From: Knoellia locipacati
GTDB taxonomy: Bacteria > Actinomycetota > Actinomycetes > Actinomycetales > Dermatophilaceae
Assembly (NCBI RefSeq): GCF_007992835.1
Contig: NZ_BKBA01000008.1
Location: 124,001-188,000 of the forward strand
DNA: 64,000 nucleotides
Direction of reading: 5' to 3'
Position numbers and translations under genes: made by a program. The notes beneath the pieces were generated by a model. The model saw only the letters and a program-made list of their open reading frames with translations, did no database searches and had not been told where the DNA came from. Positions 7,700 to 16,323 of the stretch are shown here, piece by piece. Position 1 is the stretch's first letter. The number at the start of each line of letters is the position of its first letter.

Positions 7700-8158
7700 A
7701 TGGGCCTCATCACGCGCACGGCACCGGCGACGCTGCCGCAGAACCTCACCCGTCTGGCGCTCGGCGCGTTCATGACCGGAGCCGGGGTGCTGCACCTCAC
7801 GACCGCGCGCGAGGAGTTCCGGGCCCAGGTGCCCCACTGGGTACCGGTGGACGAGGACCTCGTCGTGCTGGCCTCGGGCGTCGCCGAGGTCGGGCTGGGC
7901 GTGGCCCTCCTGGCCCTGCCCGGACGCCGCCGGATCGCCGGTCTGGCGCTCGCGGCGTTCTACGTCGCGATCTTCCCGGGCAACATCGGGCAGTACGTCG
8001 AGGGGATCGACGCGTTCGGCCTCGACACCGACACCAAGCGGCTGGCACGCCTCGCGTTCCAGCCGGTGCTCGTCGCAGCTGCCCTGTATGCCGCGGGGCT
8101 GCCCGAGGGTGGTCTCAGACGTCGCGGTGCGACAGGGACTCGGACTGCACGCGGTTGA
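7700..8158 (+). CDS. DoxX-like integral membrane protein
   Basis: A 152-residue protein with four hydrophobic segments. 'ALGAFMTGAGVLHLTTAREEF' at the start and 'FPGNIGQYVEGIDAFGLDTD' near residue 100 resemble DoxX/DoxD-like actinobacterial membrane proteins of unknown reaction. The start is the ATG at 7700, with TACGGT 7 bases before it as a likely -10 box, so it may be leaderless. Its last 44 bases overlap the 3' end of the convergent permease gene, an unusually long convergent overlap. Confidence 0.7.
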   Translation: MGLITRTAPATLPQNLTRLALGAFMTGAGVLHLTTAREEFRAQVPHWVPVDEDLVVLASGVAEVGLGVALLALPGRRRIAGLALAAFYVAIFPGNIGQYVEGIDAFGLDTDTKRLARLAFQPVLVAAALYAAGLPEGGLRRRGATGTRTARG

Positions 8159-9590
8159 GCCCGGCGTAGAGCATGACGGCCGCGGCGACCCACGAGCCGA
8201 TGACGAGCAGTCCCGACGTCGGCCAGCGGGTGATGCCCCAGACCATCCCACCCACGATGAGCGTGTCGAGGATGAGCGGCATGGCGTACCAGAGCAGGAC
8301 GCCCTGGGCACTCGGCACCGCGTTGAACGGCCCCGTCGGCGGGCGGCCCCGGTAGGCCGCGAGCAGGTTGCCACCTGCGAGCACCACGGTCGTCATGACG
8401 AGCCACGGCAGGGCGGTGCCGACGTCCGCGCCGGCCACCACGGCAGCGACGCAGCCGATGACCGTCGTCACGGCGAGGTGGAGCACGCCGGGGACGAGGA
8501 GATGGGTCGCGGCGGCGCGCACCGGGGGTGAGCCGAACAGCGCCGGCGTGCCCATGGTGTCGGCCTCGAGCCGCAGGCCCTCGCTGAGCCCGCTGAACCC
8601 CATGTGGCTGACGAGCGCCGCGACGAACGCCACGAGCGGCGGGACCGCGGCGGTGGACAGCGTGGCGCCGAGGGCCCAGGCCGCGGCAGCGCTGAGCACG
8701 AGACCGACGACCGCCGCGCCGGGAGCCCGTCGGAGGCCGAGGAAATCACGCGCGACGAGGGTCATCACCGGGCCGCGGTGGCGCAGCCGCTTGGTACGGG
8801 CCCGGGTCACGGGGCGTGCGGCCTCGAGCCGGACCGCCCGCAGGTCGCCGGCCTGGACCCCGCCCACCATCCGGTTCGAGCGCGCGGACTGGGTGCGCAG
8901 GTCATGGATGCCCAGCCGCCGCACCTCGCCGACCCACGGCGCGCGACTTCTTGCCCCGCCGGGACGTCGCTGCTCGGGCCGAAGGCCCCTTTCCGACGTC
9001 CCAGCTGGGCAAGAAGTCGGAGGCGACAGGCGCGACTGGCCGAGCAGCCACGCCGCGCCGACGGCGAGACCGACGAGCAGCCCGGCCACGACCGCAGGCC
9101 CGACGACCCACGGAGCAGCCACCCGGGCGCCCCAGAGCGAGGCGCCGACGAGCAGCCCGGTCAGGGCCCCGGCGGCCAGCACCGCGAAGAGCGAGTAGCC
9201 GAACCACGGCCGCAGCGCCGCCCACCGGTCGAGCGAGGAGGCCACGACGTGGTCGACCCACGGCACCGGAGCCACGATCGGACCGCGGACCCGGCCCGCC
9301 TCCCGGGCGAGGGCAGCCGCGGCGGCGACGACGACGAGGCCGACGAGCACGACCCACGGCGAGCGCAGCGCGTCGGCCATGCCACCCCGGTCCCCGGCGA
9401 GCACGAGGGCGCGCAGGAGCGGGAAGCCGTAGAGGCCGACGACGATGAAGCCGACGTACGCGGCATACGCGACCTCCTTGCGCGCCGGGTTGCCCGACGG
9501 GCCGTGGAGGACGTGGACGATGTCGGCGAGGCGCTCGTGGTCACTCATCGCCGCAACGGCCGGGTCGCTGGCGGCACTCGCAGGGCTCAT
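8115..9590 (-). CDS. ABC-exporter membrane protein interrupted in frame by a palindrome
   Basis: A 491-residue protein, the likely permease for the ATPase encoded directly upstream: its ATG is five bases after that gene's stop. The N-terminal half (to about residue 190) and the C-terminal half (from about 275) are membrane-spanning, with a hydrophilic Arg-rich stretch between them. Bases 8944-9019, which encode part of that stretch, form a 26-bp-arm palindrome and read as low-complexity 'PPTSCPAGTSERGLRPEQRR'. The frame is kept across it. It could be one gene that tolerated an insertion, or two adjacent genes fused in frame; an ATG at 8767 ('MTLVARDFLGLRRAPG') would begin a second protein. 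The substrate is unknown. Confidence 0.66.
   Translation of the reverse strand: MSPASAASDPAVAAMSDHERLADIVHVLHGPSGNPARKEVAYAAYVGFIVVGLYGFPLLRALVLAGDRGGMADALRSPWVVLVGLVVVAAAAALAREAGRVRGPIVAPVPWVDHVVASSLDRWAALRPWFGYSLFAVLAAGALTGLLVGASLWGARVAAPWVVGPAVVAGLLVGLAVGAAWLLGQSRLSPPTSCPAGTSERGLRPEQRRPGGARSRAPWVGEVRRLGIHDLRTQSARSNRMVGGVQAGDLRAVRLEAARPVTRARTKRLRHRGPVMTLVARDFLGLRRAPGAAVVGLVLSAAAAWALGATLSTAAVPPLVAFVAALVSHMGFSGLSEGLRLEADTMGTPALFGSPPVRAAATHLLVPGVLHLAVTTVIGCVAAVVAGADVGTALPWLVMTTVVLAGGNLLAAYRGRPPTGPFNAVPSAQGVLLWYAMPLILDTLIVGGMVWGITRWPTSGLLVIGSWVAAAVMLYAGLNRVQSESLSHRDV
8944..9019. repeat. Palindromic element (26-bp arms) inside a coding sequence
   Basis: The left arm is 8944-8969 and the right arm 8994-9019. 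They are complementary except for a central four-base mismatch (CGCC against AGCT), with a 24-base loop. It begins CGACTTCTTGCCC and ends GGGCAAGAAGTCG. It is read through in frame by the permease gene. Palindromes of this size in the window otherwise lie between genes. Confidence 0.85.
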
Positions 9591-9595
9591 GCGGC

Positions 9596-10231
9596 TCAGC
9601 CCTCGGCGGCGACGAGGTCGACGACCTGGTCGGCCACCCGCTCGGTGATCGCCGGGTCGTGGCAGGCGAGGACGACGGTCGTGCCGGCGTCGCGGCGGGC
9701 GGCTACGAGCTCGGCGACGAGGGCGCGCTTCTCGGTGTCGAGGCGCTGCTCGGGCTCGTCGAGGACGAGCACGTCGGCCGGGCGGAAGAGCGTGAGCGCC
9801 AGCCGGAAGAGCTGGGTCTGGCCCGAGGAGAGCTCGTGGGGGAAGCGTCCGTCGAGCTCGCCGATCCCGACCTCCTCCAAGGCGGCCGCAACCCGGTCGT
9901 CGCAGGTGTCCGCGTCGCCGCCCCACGTCGCGTCGAGCAGCACGAGGTGGTCGCGCAGGGTGAGGTCGCGGTAGGTCGCAGGCGCCCCGACCAGCGCGGC
10001 GACGGCCGCTCGGACCGCCGGGTCGCGCTCGTCGGCGACGTGCTCGCCGACGTGTACGGTGCCGGTCGTCGCGGGCAGCGCCCCGATGAGGATGCGGAGC
10101 AGGGTCGTCTTGCCCGACCCGTTGGGCCCGCGCAGCACGAGGCACGACCCGCTCGGCGCGGTGACCGACACCGGCGCCAGCAGCGCCGCGGGACCGATGA
10201 CCTTCGAGACGTCCTCGGCTCGGATCTCCAC
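9596..10231 (-). CDS. ABC transporter ATP-binding protein
   Basis: A 211-residue nucleotide-binding protein. Walker A is 'GPNGSGKTT' at about residue 36, the signature is 'LSSGQTQ' in place of LSGGQ at about 135, Walker B is 'VLVLDEPEQRLD' near 157, and the switch histidine is in 'ACHDPAIT'. It starts at GTG 10231 with GAGGGAGGAACAC before it, a strong Shine-Dalgarno. It forms an operon with the downstream membrane protein and presumably powers it. The substrate is not apparent; such pairs often act in drug, peptide or lipid export. Confidence 0.86.
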   Translation of the reverse strand: MEIRAEDVSKVIGPAALLAPVSVTAPSGSCLVLRGPNGSGKTTLLRILIGALPATTGTVHVGEHVADERDPAVRAAVAALVGAPATYRDLTLRDHLVLLDATWGGDADTCDDRVAAALEEVGIGELDGRFPHELSSGQTQLFRLALTLFRPADVLVLDEPEQRLDTEKRALVAELVAARRDAGTTVVLACHDPAITERVADQVVDLVAAEG

Positions 10232-10347
10232 GTGTTCCTCCCTCTGCGTCCGCAACCCTGGTCGGCGTCGTCGCCACTTCCGCGGACGCAGGCGAGCGTA
10301 TGCCGGGTGGCCGCGCACGCGGCATACCGGCTGTCCCTCGCGCCGAC

Positions 10348-10353
10348 TAGGTT
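10348..10353 (+). promoter_or_regulatory. -10 box of dnaX (leaderless)
   Basis: TAGGTT followed by seven bases and the GTG at 10361. No Shine-Dalgarno is present. The gap also has an inverted pair of the octamer, GTATGCCG at 10298 and CGGCATAC at about 10319. Confidence 0.6.
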
Positions 10354-10360
10354 GGTCGCC

Positions 10361-12874
10361 GTGAGCACCGCCCTCTATCGCCGCTACCGCCCCGAGACGT
10401 TCGCCGACGTCATCGGGCAGGAGCACGTGACCGAGCCGCTCATGCAGGCGTTGCGCACGGGGCGGGTCAACCACGCCTACCTGTTCAGCGGCCCGCGTGG
10501 CTGCGGCAAGACGACGAGCGCGCGGATCCTCGCCCGCTGCCTCAACTGCGAGCAGGGCCCGACGGCGACGCCCTGCGGCGAGTGCGACTCGTGCGTGGCC
10601 CTGGCCCGCGGTGGCGCCGGCACGGTCGACGTCATCGAGATCGACGCGGCCAGCCACGGTGGTGTCGACGACGCCCGTGACCTGCGCGAACGCGCGTCCT
10701 ACGGCCCGGCGCAGAGCCGCTACAAGATCTACATCATCGACGAGGCGCACATGGTGACGCCGCAGGGCTTCAACGCGCTGCTCAAGATCGTCGAGGAGCC
10801 GCCCGAGCACGTGAAGTTCATCTTCGCGACGACCGAGCCCGAGAAGGTCATCGGCACGATCCGCTCGCGCACCCACCACTACCCGTTCCGCCTCGTCCCG
10901 CCGGGCCAGCTCTCCGACTACATGGAGCGGCTCTGCGTCGCCGAGGAGGTCGCGGTCGCGCCGGGCGTGCTGTCGTTCGTCGTGCGCGCGGGTGGTGGCT
11001 CGGTGCGTGACTCGCTGTCCGTCCTCGACCAGCTCATCGCCGGCTCCGGCGCCGACGGGCTGACCTACGAGTCGGCGGCCTCGCTGCTCGGGTTCACCGA
11101 CGGAGAGCTGCTCGACGCGGCGATCGACGCCTTCGGTGCGGGTGACGGCGCGGGTGCGTTCTCGGCGATCGAGCGGGTCATCGAGACCGGTCTCGACCCG
11201 AGGCGCTTCATCGAGGACCTCCTCGAGCGCCTGCGCGACCTCATCGTCGTCGCCGCCGTCCCCGAGGGCGCCTCCGCGGTCCTGCGGGCCCTGCCGCCCG
11301 ACCAACTCGAGCGGATGCGCCAGCAGGCCGCCAGCTTCGGGCACGGCGCCCTGTCCCGCGCCGCCGACATCGTCAACGCCGGGCTCTCCGAGATGACCGG
11401 CGCCACGGCGCCGCGCCTCCAGCTCGAGCTCATCGCCGCGCGGATCCTGCTGCCGGCTGCCGCCGGCGAGAGCGGGTATGCCGCACGCCTCGACCGCCTC
11501 GAACGTCGCCTCGACGTGGGCGGCGTCCCGAGCGGGGCCGCCGCTCCGGCCGCGGCGCCCCAGCCCGCCCCAGCCCGCACTCCCGCACCGTCGCCGACGC
11601 CTGCGCCGACCCTCGCGCCGTCGCCTCAGCCGGCGCCACAGCCCACCCAGGCGCCCGCGCCCCCGGTCATCGCCGCTCCGGTCTCCACGGCTCCGGTCTC
11701 GCCTGAGACAGGCCCTGCGGCGCCGGGCTCCGCGACGCCGGCTTCCGCGGCTCCGGCCGCGCCGGTCGTCGCACCCGCCGTCCAGCCCTCCCACGAGCGC
11801 GACCTCCAGCCTCCGCGCACGACGATCGCGCCGGCTGAGCCGGCTGAGCCGGTTGCGCCGGTCGCCCCCGAGCGGCCCGCCTCGCAGTACACGGACGAGG
11901 AGCCCCCGGACGACGACGAGCCCGAGGCGCCCGAGTTCCTCGAGCCCAGGCCCCCGTCGGCACACGGCTCGCCCGATCCTCGCCAGCCGCACCCGGGTCA
12001 CCAGCCCCAGGGAGGCCCCGAGCCGCAACCGGGCGACCAGTTCCAGCCGGGCCACCAGCCGCAGCCCGGGCACCAGCCCCAGCCGGACCACCAGCCGCTG
12101 GCGACGCCCGAGCCGCAGCCCGCTCCCCGGGCCCCGGCCGGGCTCGACACCGCGGCGATCCGCCGCTCCTGGCCGGACGTCCTCGCCAAGGTCTTCGAGC
12201 TGCGCCGCACGACGTGGACCTTCGTGTCCGAGCACGCCCAGGTCCTCGACTACGACGGCGAGCGGCTCCTGCTCGGCATCTCGACGACCGGTCTGGCGAA
12301 CACCTTCCGGCGGGGTCCGCACGCGACCTACGTCCAGCAGGCCCTCATCGACGTCCTCGGCGTCGACACCCGCGTCGAGGGCGTCCCGGCCGACGGCTCC
12401 GCGATCGGCGGCACCGTCGGTGTGCCGACGATCGACCCCAACCGCCCGGACCCCGTGCCGCAGTCGCAGCCCGAGCGTCCCGCCCCGCAGCAGCAGCAGT
12501 CGGCGCAGGCCCGGGCCGAGGCCAACGGTGCCGCCGCGCACGACGCGCCAGGACGGGGAGGCGAGCCGACGGCATACGTGCCGAGCCAGCCGGCCACGAC
12601 GCAACCCGACTGGGGCAGCGGAGGCAACGACGGCGGTGCCGCCCCTGCGTGGGCGACCCAAGCCGCACCCGGCGCAGGTGGCGACGAGGTCGTCAGCCCG
12701 TTCGCGCGGGCCAAGCAGACGGTCGCCTCCGAGCCCGACCCGGATGAGACGCCGGTCGCAGATGACTCCGCGATCAGCGACGATGACGAGGACATCGAAG
12801 GCCTCGGAGAGGTCGGTGTCCCCGTCGTGGAGCGAGTCCTGGGTGGGAAGGTCATCTCCGAAGAGGACGCATGA
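10361..12874 (+). CDS. dnaX: DNA polymerase III subunits gamma and tau
   Basis: DnaX is the clamp-loader motor of the replisome. The 837-residue product has Walker A 'GPRGCGKTTSA' at about 44-54, a zinc site of four cysteines ('CLNCEQGPTATPCGECDSC'), Walker B 'IYIIDEAHM' near 125 and sensor 1 'FIFATTEPEK' near 157. Domain III follows to about residue 380. A long Pro/Ala-rich linker with His-Gln-Pro repeats ('GHQPQPGHQPQPDHQP') occupies about 385-590. The tau-type domain 'IRRSWPDVLAKVFELRRTTW' follows near 595-700, then a disordered acidic tail. It starts at GTG 10361 (leaderless) and overlaps plsC by 4 bases. Confidence 0.95.
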   Translation: MSTALYRRYRPETFADVIGQEHVTEPLMQALRTGRVNHAYLFSGPRGCGKTTSARILARCLNCEQGPTATPCGECDSCVALARGGAGTVDVIEIDAASHGGVDDARDLRERASYGPAQSRYKIYIIDEAHMVTPQGFNALLKIVEEPPEHVKFIFATTEPEKVIGTIRSRTHHYPFRLVPPGQLSDYMERLCVAEEVAVAPGVLSFVVRAGGGSVRDSLSVLDQLIAGSGADGLTYESAASLLGFTDGELLDAAIDAFGAGDGAGAFSAIERVIETGLDPRRFIEDLLERLRDLIVVAAVPEGASAVLRALPPDQLERMRQQAASFGHGALSRAADIVNAGLSEMTGATAPRLQLELIAARILLPAAAGESGYAARLDRLERRLDVGGVPSGAAAPAAAPQPAPARTPAPSPTPAPTLAPSPQPAPQPTQAPAPPVIAAPVSTAPVSPETGPAAPGSATPASAAPAAPVVAPAVQPSHERDLQPPRTTIAPAEPAEPVAPVAPERPASQYTDEEPPDDDEPEAPEFLEPRPPSAHGSPDPRQPHPGHQPQGGPEPQPGDQFQPGHQPQPGHQPQPDHQPLATPEPQPAPRAPAGLDTAAIRRSWPDVLAKVFELRRTTWTFVSEHAQVLDYDGERLLLGISTTGLANTFRRGPHATYVQQALIDVLGVDTRVEGVPADGSAIGGTVGVPTIDPNRPDPVPQSQPERPAPQQQQSAQARAEANGAAAHDAPGRGGEPTAYVPSQPATTQPDWGSGGNDGGAAPAWATQAAPGAGGDEVVSPFARAKQTVASEPDPDETPVADDSAISDDDEDIEGLGEVGVPVVERVLGGKVISEEDA

Positions 12875-13554
12875 GCACCTACTACTGGGTCAGCCGCACC
12901 GCGGTGATGTCGCTGGCCCACGCGATCTGGCGCCCCACCATCCTCGGCAAGGACAACGTCCCCAAGGACGGTGGTGTGCTCCTGGCGAGCAACCACCTCT
13001 CGTTCATCGACTCGTTCGCGATCCCGGTCGCGGCGCCACGCAAGGTCTCGTTCCTCGCGAAGTCCGAATACTTCACCGGCACCGGCGTGCGGGGCCGCTT
13101 CGTGCGCGGGTTCATGGAGGCCGGTGACGCCATCCCGGTCGACCGTGACAGCTCGCGAGGTGCGCAGGACTCGCTCGACCTCGCGCTCGAGGTGCTGCGG
13201 GCCGGCAAGGCGTTCGGCATCTATCCCGAGGGCACGCGCTCTCGTGACGGCCGCCTCTACCGGGGCCGGACCGGCGTCGCCTTCCTCTCGCTCACGGCTG
13301 GCGTCCCCGTCGTGCCGGTCGGTCTCGTCGGCACCGACAAGGTGCAGCCCGTGGGCACCCGCGGCCTCAAGATGGCCGACGTCACCGTCGCGTTCGGGCA
13401 GCCGATCCACCCCTCCGCGTATGCCGGCCTGCCCGCCGGGCGTGCCCGTCGCCAGCTCACCGACGACGTCATGGACGCGATCGCCGCGCTCACCGGGCAG
13501 GAGCGGGCCGACACCTACAACGAGCGCCCGGCCACCGAGACCCCCGACGACTGA
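12871..13554 (+). CDS. 1-acyl-sn-glycerol-3-phosphate acyltransferase
   Basis: A 227-residue PlsC-family acyltransferase that adds an acyl chain to lysophosphatidate at the membrane during phospholipid synthesis. Block I, the catalytic H-x4-D, is 'NHLSFIDS' near residue 42. Block II is 'FLAKSEYF', and block III, which binds glycerophosphate, is 'FGIYPEGTRSRDG' near 114. 'VPVVPVGLVGTDKVQPVG' is block IV. The ATG overlaps the dnaX stop (ATGA), so the two are coupled. A near-perfect 23-bp-arm palindrome follows 23 bases after the stop. Confidence 0.9.
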   Translation: MSTYYWVSRTAVMSLAHAIWRPTILGKDNVPKDGGVLLASNHLSFIDSFAIPVAAPRKVSFLAKSEYFTGTGVRGRFVRGFMEAGDAIPVDRDSSRGAQDSLDLALEVLRAGKAFGIYPEGTRSRDGRLYRGRTGVAFLSLTAGVPVVPVGLVGTDKVQPVGTRGLKMADVTVAFGQPIHPSAYAGLPAGRARRQLTDDVMDAIAALTGQERADTYNERPATETPDD

Positions 13555-13577
13555 CCCGCCTCAACTTTTGCTCCCCA

Positions 13578-13636
13578 GGAGGGAAGGTTGAGGGTCCGGA
13601 GAGAAAGGTTGCGTCCGGACCCACAACCTTCCCTCC
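13578..13636. terminator. Long hairpin between plsC and recR
   Basis: The arms 13578-13600 and 13614-13636 are complementary at 22 of 23 positions, with a 13-base loop. The left arm begins GGAGGGAAGGTTG. It lacks a T-run, so intrinsic termination is likely but not certain. It resembles in size the hairpins at 38955-39019 and 48617-48666. Confidence 0.7.
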
Positions 13637-13696
13637 GGTGAGCGGAGCCGAGCGCGGCAGGCGACCAGTGGTGGCGCAGTGGCCTAGGCTCAAGGT

Positions 13697-14296
13697 GTGT
13701 ACGAAGGCGCAGTGCAGGACCTCATCGACGAACTCGGCCGACTTCCGGGCGTGGGACCCAAGAGCGCCCAGCGCATCGCCTTCCACCTGCTCCAGTCCGA
13801 CGCCGTGGACGTGCAGCGCCTCACCGACGCGCTCACCCAGGTCAAGGCCAAGGTGCGCTTCTGCGTCATCTGCCACAACATCGCCGAGTCCGAGCAGTGC
13901 CGCATCTGCGCCGACCCCCGCCGTGACCTCACGAGCATCTGCGTCGTCGAGGAGCCCAAGGACGTCGTCGCCATCGAGCGCACCCGCGAGTTCCGGGGCC
14001 GCTACCACGTGCTCGGCGGTGCGATCAGCCCCATCGACGGCATCGGCCCGGACGACCTGACCTTCCGCGAGCTCATGACCCGGCTCGCCAGCGGTGAGGT
14101 CACCGAGATCATCATCGCCACCGACCCCAACCTCGAGGGTGAGGCGACCGCGAGCTATCTCGCGCGCTTCCTCAAGGGCATGGGCATCAAGATCACCCGG
14201 CTCGCCTCCGGCCTGCCCGTGGGCGGCGACCTCGAGTACGCCGACGAGGTCACCCTCGGCCGCGCCTTCGAGGGACGGAGGCTTCTCGATGCCTGA
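13697..14296 (+). CDS. recR: Recombination mediator protein RecR
   Basis: RecR works with RecF/RecO to load RecA at gapped DNA. The 199-residue length is typical. The helix-hairpin-helix is '[19 protein letters not shown]', the C4 zinc finger is '[16 protein letters not shown]' at about 56-71, and a TOPRIM domain follows ('[15 protein letters not shown]', '[15 protein letters not shown]'). It starts at GTG 13697, with TAGGCT at 13685-13690 six bases before it, which predicts a leaderless transcript. It overlaps the DUF5063 gene by 8 bases. Confidence 0.96.
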   Translation: MYEGAVQDLIDELGRLPGVGPKSAQRIAFHLLQSDAVDVQRLTDALTQVKAKVRFCVICHNIAESEQCRICADPRRDLTSICVVEEPKDVVAIERTREFRGRYHVLGGAISPIDGIGPDDLTFRELMTRLASGEVTEIIIATDPNLEGEATASYLARFLKGMGIKITRLASGLPVGGDLEYADEVTLGRAFEGRRLLDA

Positions 14297-14888
14297 CGCC
14301 CGGACCGGTGCGACCTCGACCGAGCAGTCCGACAGCCTCTCGGACCTGCGCGCCCTCGCCGCCGACTCCGCCGAGGAGGCGCGCACCTACCTCGCGACCG
14401 TCTCCGACATCGCCTCCGGCGCCAACCCCGCCGCGGCGCTCCCGCTCGGGCTCCTCGCCCTGTCGCAGGTGCTCCTCATGGGTGCCCGGCTGGGCGCGAT
14501 CGAGGACATCGTCCCCGAGGACCGCTTCGAGGTCGACCCGGGCCCGGACGTCGAGCTCGACCCGTTGCGCGAGAACCTCTCCAACCTCTTGGAGGGGCTC
14601 GACGACTACGCCGACGTCGTCGACCCGGTCACCGCGCCCGAGCTCACCACCGGCTCGCTCTCCAACGACCTCACCGTCGTCGCGTCGGCGCTCGCGCACG
14701 GTCTGCGTCACCACGACGAGGGCCGGGTGCTCGAGGCGCTGTGGTGGTGGCAGTTCAGCTATCTCTCCGACTGGGGGGAGCGTGCGGCCAGCGCGCTCCG
14801 GGTCCTCCAGGCCCTGCTCGCGCACGTCCGTCTCGACGCCGACGCGGACGCCGTCGCCGAGGCCGAGTTCGACGCCCTCCACCCCTGA
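14289..14888 (+). CDS. DUF5063 family protein
   Basis: A 199-residue acidic, mostly helical cytoplasmic protein of the DUF5063 group, which is found next to recR in many actinobacteria. '[20 protein letters not shown]' near residue 155 is the most conserved-looking segment. The ATG lies within the recR coding region (8-base overlap), so it should be co-translated with recR. No catalytic residues are evident and the function is unknown. Confidence 0.82.
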   Translation: MPDARTGATSTEQSDSLSDLRALAADSAEEARTYLATVSDIASGANPAAALPLGLLALSQVLLMGARLGAIEDIVPEDRFEVDPGPDVELDPLRENLSNLLEGLDDYADVVDPVTAPELTTGSLSNDLTVVASALAHGLRHHDEGRVLEALWWWQFSYLSDWGERAASALRVLQALLAHVRLDADADAVAEAEFDALHP

Positions 14889-15022
14889 CCTGCACCGACG
14901 CGTGAGGTGGGGGAGCAGGGCGACGTGACGGACCGGCATACGGGCGTCCGTCCGGCCTCCCGGACACGTCGTTAGACTCGCAGCCGTCCGGAACCACGCG
15001 ATCCAACCGACTGGGAGTCCTC

Positions 15023-16306
15023 GTGCCCATCGTCGTCCAGAAGTACGGCGGCTCCTCGCTCGCCGATGCCGAGAGCATCAAGCGGGTCGCCCGCCGCATC
15101 GCGGAGACGCGCAAGGCCGGCAACGACGTCGTCGTGGCCGTGTCCGCCATGGGCGACTCCACGGACGAGCTGGTCGACCTCGCCCAGGACGTGAGCCCGC
15201 TGCCGCCGCCGCGCGAGCTCGACATGCTCATGACCGCCGGCGAGCGGATCAGCATGGCCCTCGTCGCCATGGCGATCCACGACCTCGGCCTCAGCGCCCG
15301 CTCCTTCACCGGCAGCCAGGCCGGCGTCATCACCGACGAGGCGCACGGCAAGGCCAAGATCATCGACGTCACCCCGGGCCGGATCACCGAGGCGCTCGAC
15401 AAGGGCCACGTCGTCATCGTCGCGGGCTTCCAGGGCGTGAGCCAGACGACCAAGGAGATCACCACCCTGGGTCGTGGCGGCACCGACACGACAGCCGTTG
15501 CGCTCGCTGCGGCGCTCAAGGCCGATGTGTGCGAGATCTACACCGATGTCGACGGCGTCTTCACCGCCGACCCGCGCATCGTCCCGAGGGCCCGCAAGAT
15601 CGACCGCATCTCGGCCGAGGAGATGCTCGAGCTCGCCGCGTGCGGCTCCAAGGTCCTGCACCTGCGCAGCGTCGAGTACGCCCGCCGCTACGACATCCCC
15701 ATCCACGTCCGTTCCTCCTTCACGCCGAAGGAGGGCACGATCGTCACCGACCAGCCCGGCCCCGAGGGCCTCGAAGGAGAAGCCGTGGAAGCCCCGATCA
15801 TCGCCGGTGTCGCGCACGACCGCAGCGAGGCCAAGATCACCGTCGTCGGTGTCCCCGACCAGAAGGGCAACGCGGCCGAGATCTTCCAGGCCGTCGCCGC
15901 GGCCGAGGCCAACATCGACATGATCGTCCAGAACGTCTCGGCGGCCGACACGGGCCTCACCGACATCTCCTTCACGCTGCCCAAGACCGACGGCCAGGGC
16001 GCGATGGAGGCGCTGCAGGCGATCCAGGCCGCGGTGGGCTTCAGCGGCCTCCAGTACGACGACCAGATCGGCAAGCTCTCGCTCGTCGGCGCGGGGATGC
16101 GGTCCAACCCCGGTGTCTCGGCGACGTTCTTCCGCGCGCTCGCGGACGCGGGGGTCAACATCGAGATGATCTCGACGTCCGAGATCCGCATCTCGGTCGT
16201 GACCCGCAGCGAGCTGCTCGACGAGGCCGTCCGGGCGGTGCACACCGCGTTCGGGCTCGACTCCGAGGAGGGCGAGGCGGTCGTCTACGCCGGGACCGGA
16301 CGCTGA
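15023..16306 (+). CDS. Aspartate kinase (alpha subunit, with internal beta start)
   Basis: Aspartokinase phosphorylates L-aspartate, the first step toward lysine, threonine, methionine and diaminopimelate. The 427-residue product begins with '[13 protein letters not shown]', the conserved KYGG motif, and has '[18 protein letters not shown]' near residue 151 and '[15 protein letters not shown]' near 172. Two ACT domains ('[18 protein letters not shown]' and '[19 protein letters not shown]') provide feedback control. A GTG at 15785 (residue 255), preceded by AAGGAG at 15774-15779, would give the separate 173-residue beta subunit known for this enzyme class. The asd-like gene starts 17 bases downstream. 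Confidence 0.95.
   Translation: MPIVVQKYGGSSLADAESIKRVARRIAETRKAGNDVVVAVSAMGDSTDELVDLAQDVSPLPPPRELDMLMTAGERISMALVAMAIHDLGLSARSFTGSQAGVITDEAHGKAKIIDVTPGRITEALDKGHVVIVAGFQGVSQTTKEITTLGRGGTDTTAVALAAALKADVCEIYTDVDGVFTADPRIVPRARKIDRISAEEMLELAACGSKVLHLRSVEYARRYDIPIHVRSSFTPKEGTIVTDQPGPEGLEGEAVEAPIIAGVAHDRSEAKITVVGVPDQKGNAAEIFQAVAAAEANIDMIVQNVSAADTGLTDISFTLPKTDGQGAMEALQAIQAAVGFSGLQYDDQIGKLSLVGAGMRSNPGVSATFFRALADAGVNIEMISTSEIRISVVTRSELLDEAVRAVHTAFGLDSEEGEAVVYAGTGR
15774..15787 (+). promoter_or_regulatory. Internal ribosome binding site and start of aspartokinase beta subunit
   Basis: AAGGAG, five bases, then GTG in frame with the aspartokinase gene. Separate translation of the ACT-domain half is established for Corynebacterium and Bacillus aspartokinases, and the signal here has the same position. 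Confidence 0.65.
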
Positions 16307-16323
16307 GCGTCGGAACGGATCGG

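Noticed and set aside
9659-10360. Extension of the dnaX frame upstream of 10361
   Set aside because: It runs antisense through the ABC ATPase gene; the GTG at 10361 gives the normal DnaX N-terminus and has a promoter at the right distance.
10361-12874. Programmed frameshift in dnaX giving a short gamma form
   Set aside because: No A-rich slippery site followed by a stem-loop was seen, so none is called.
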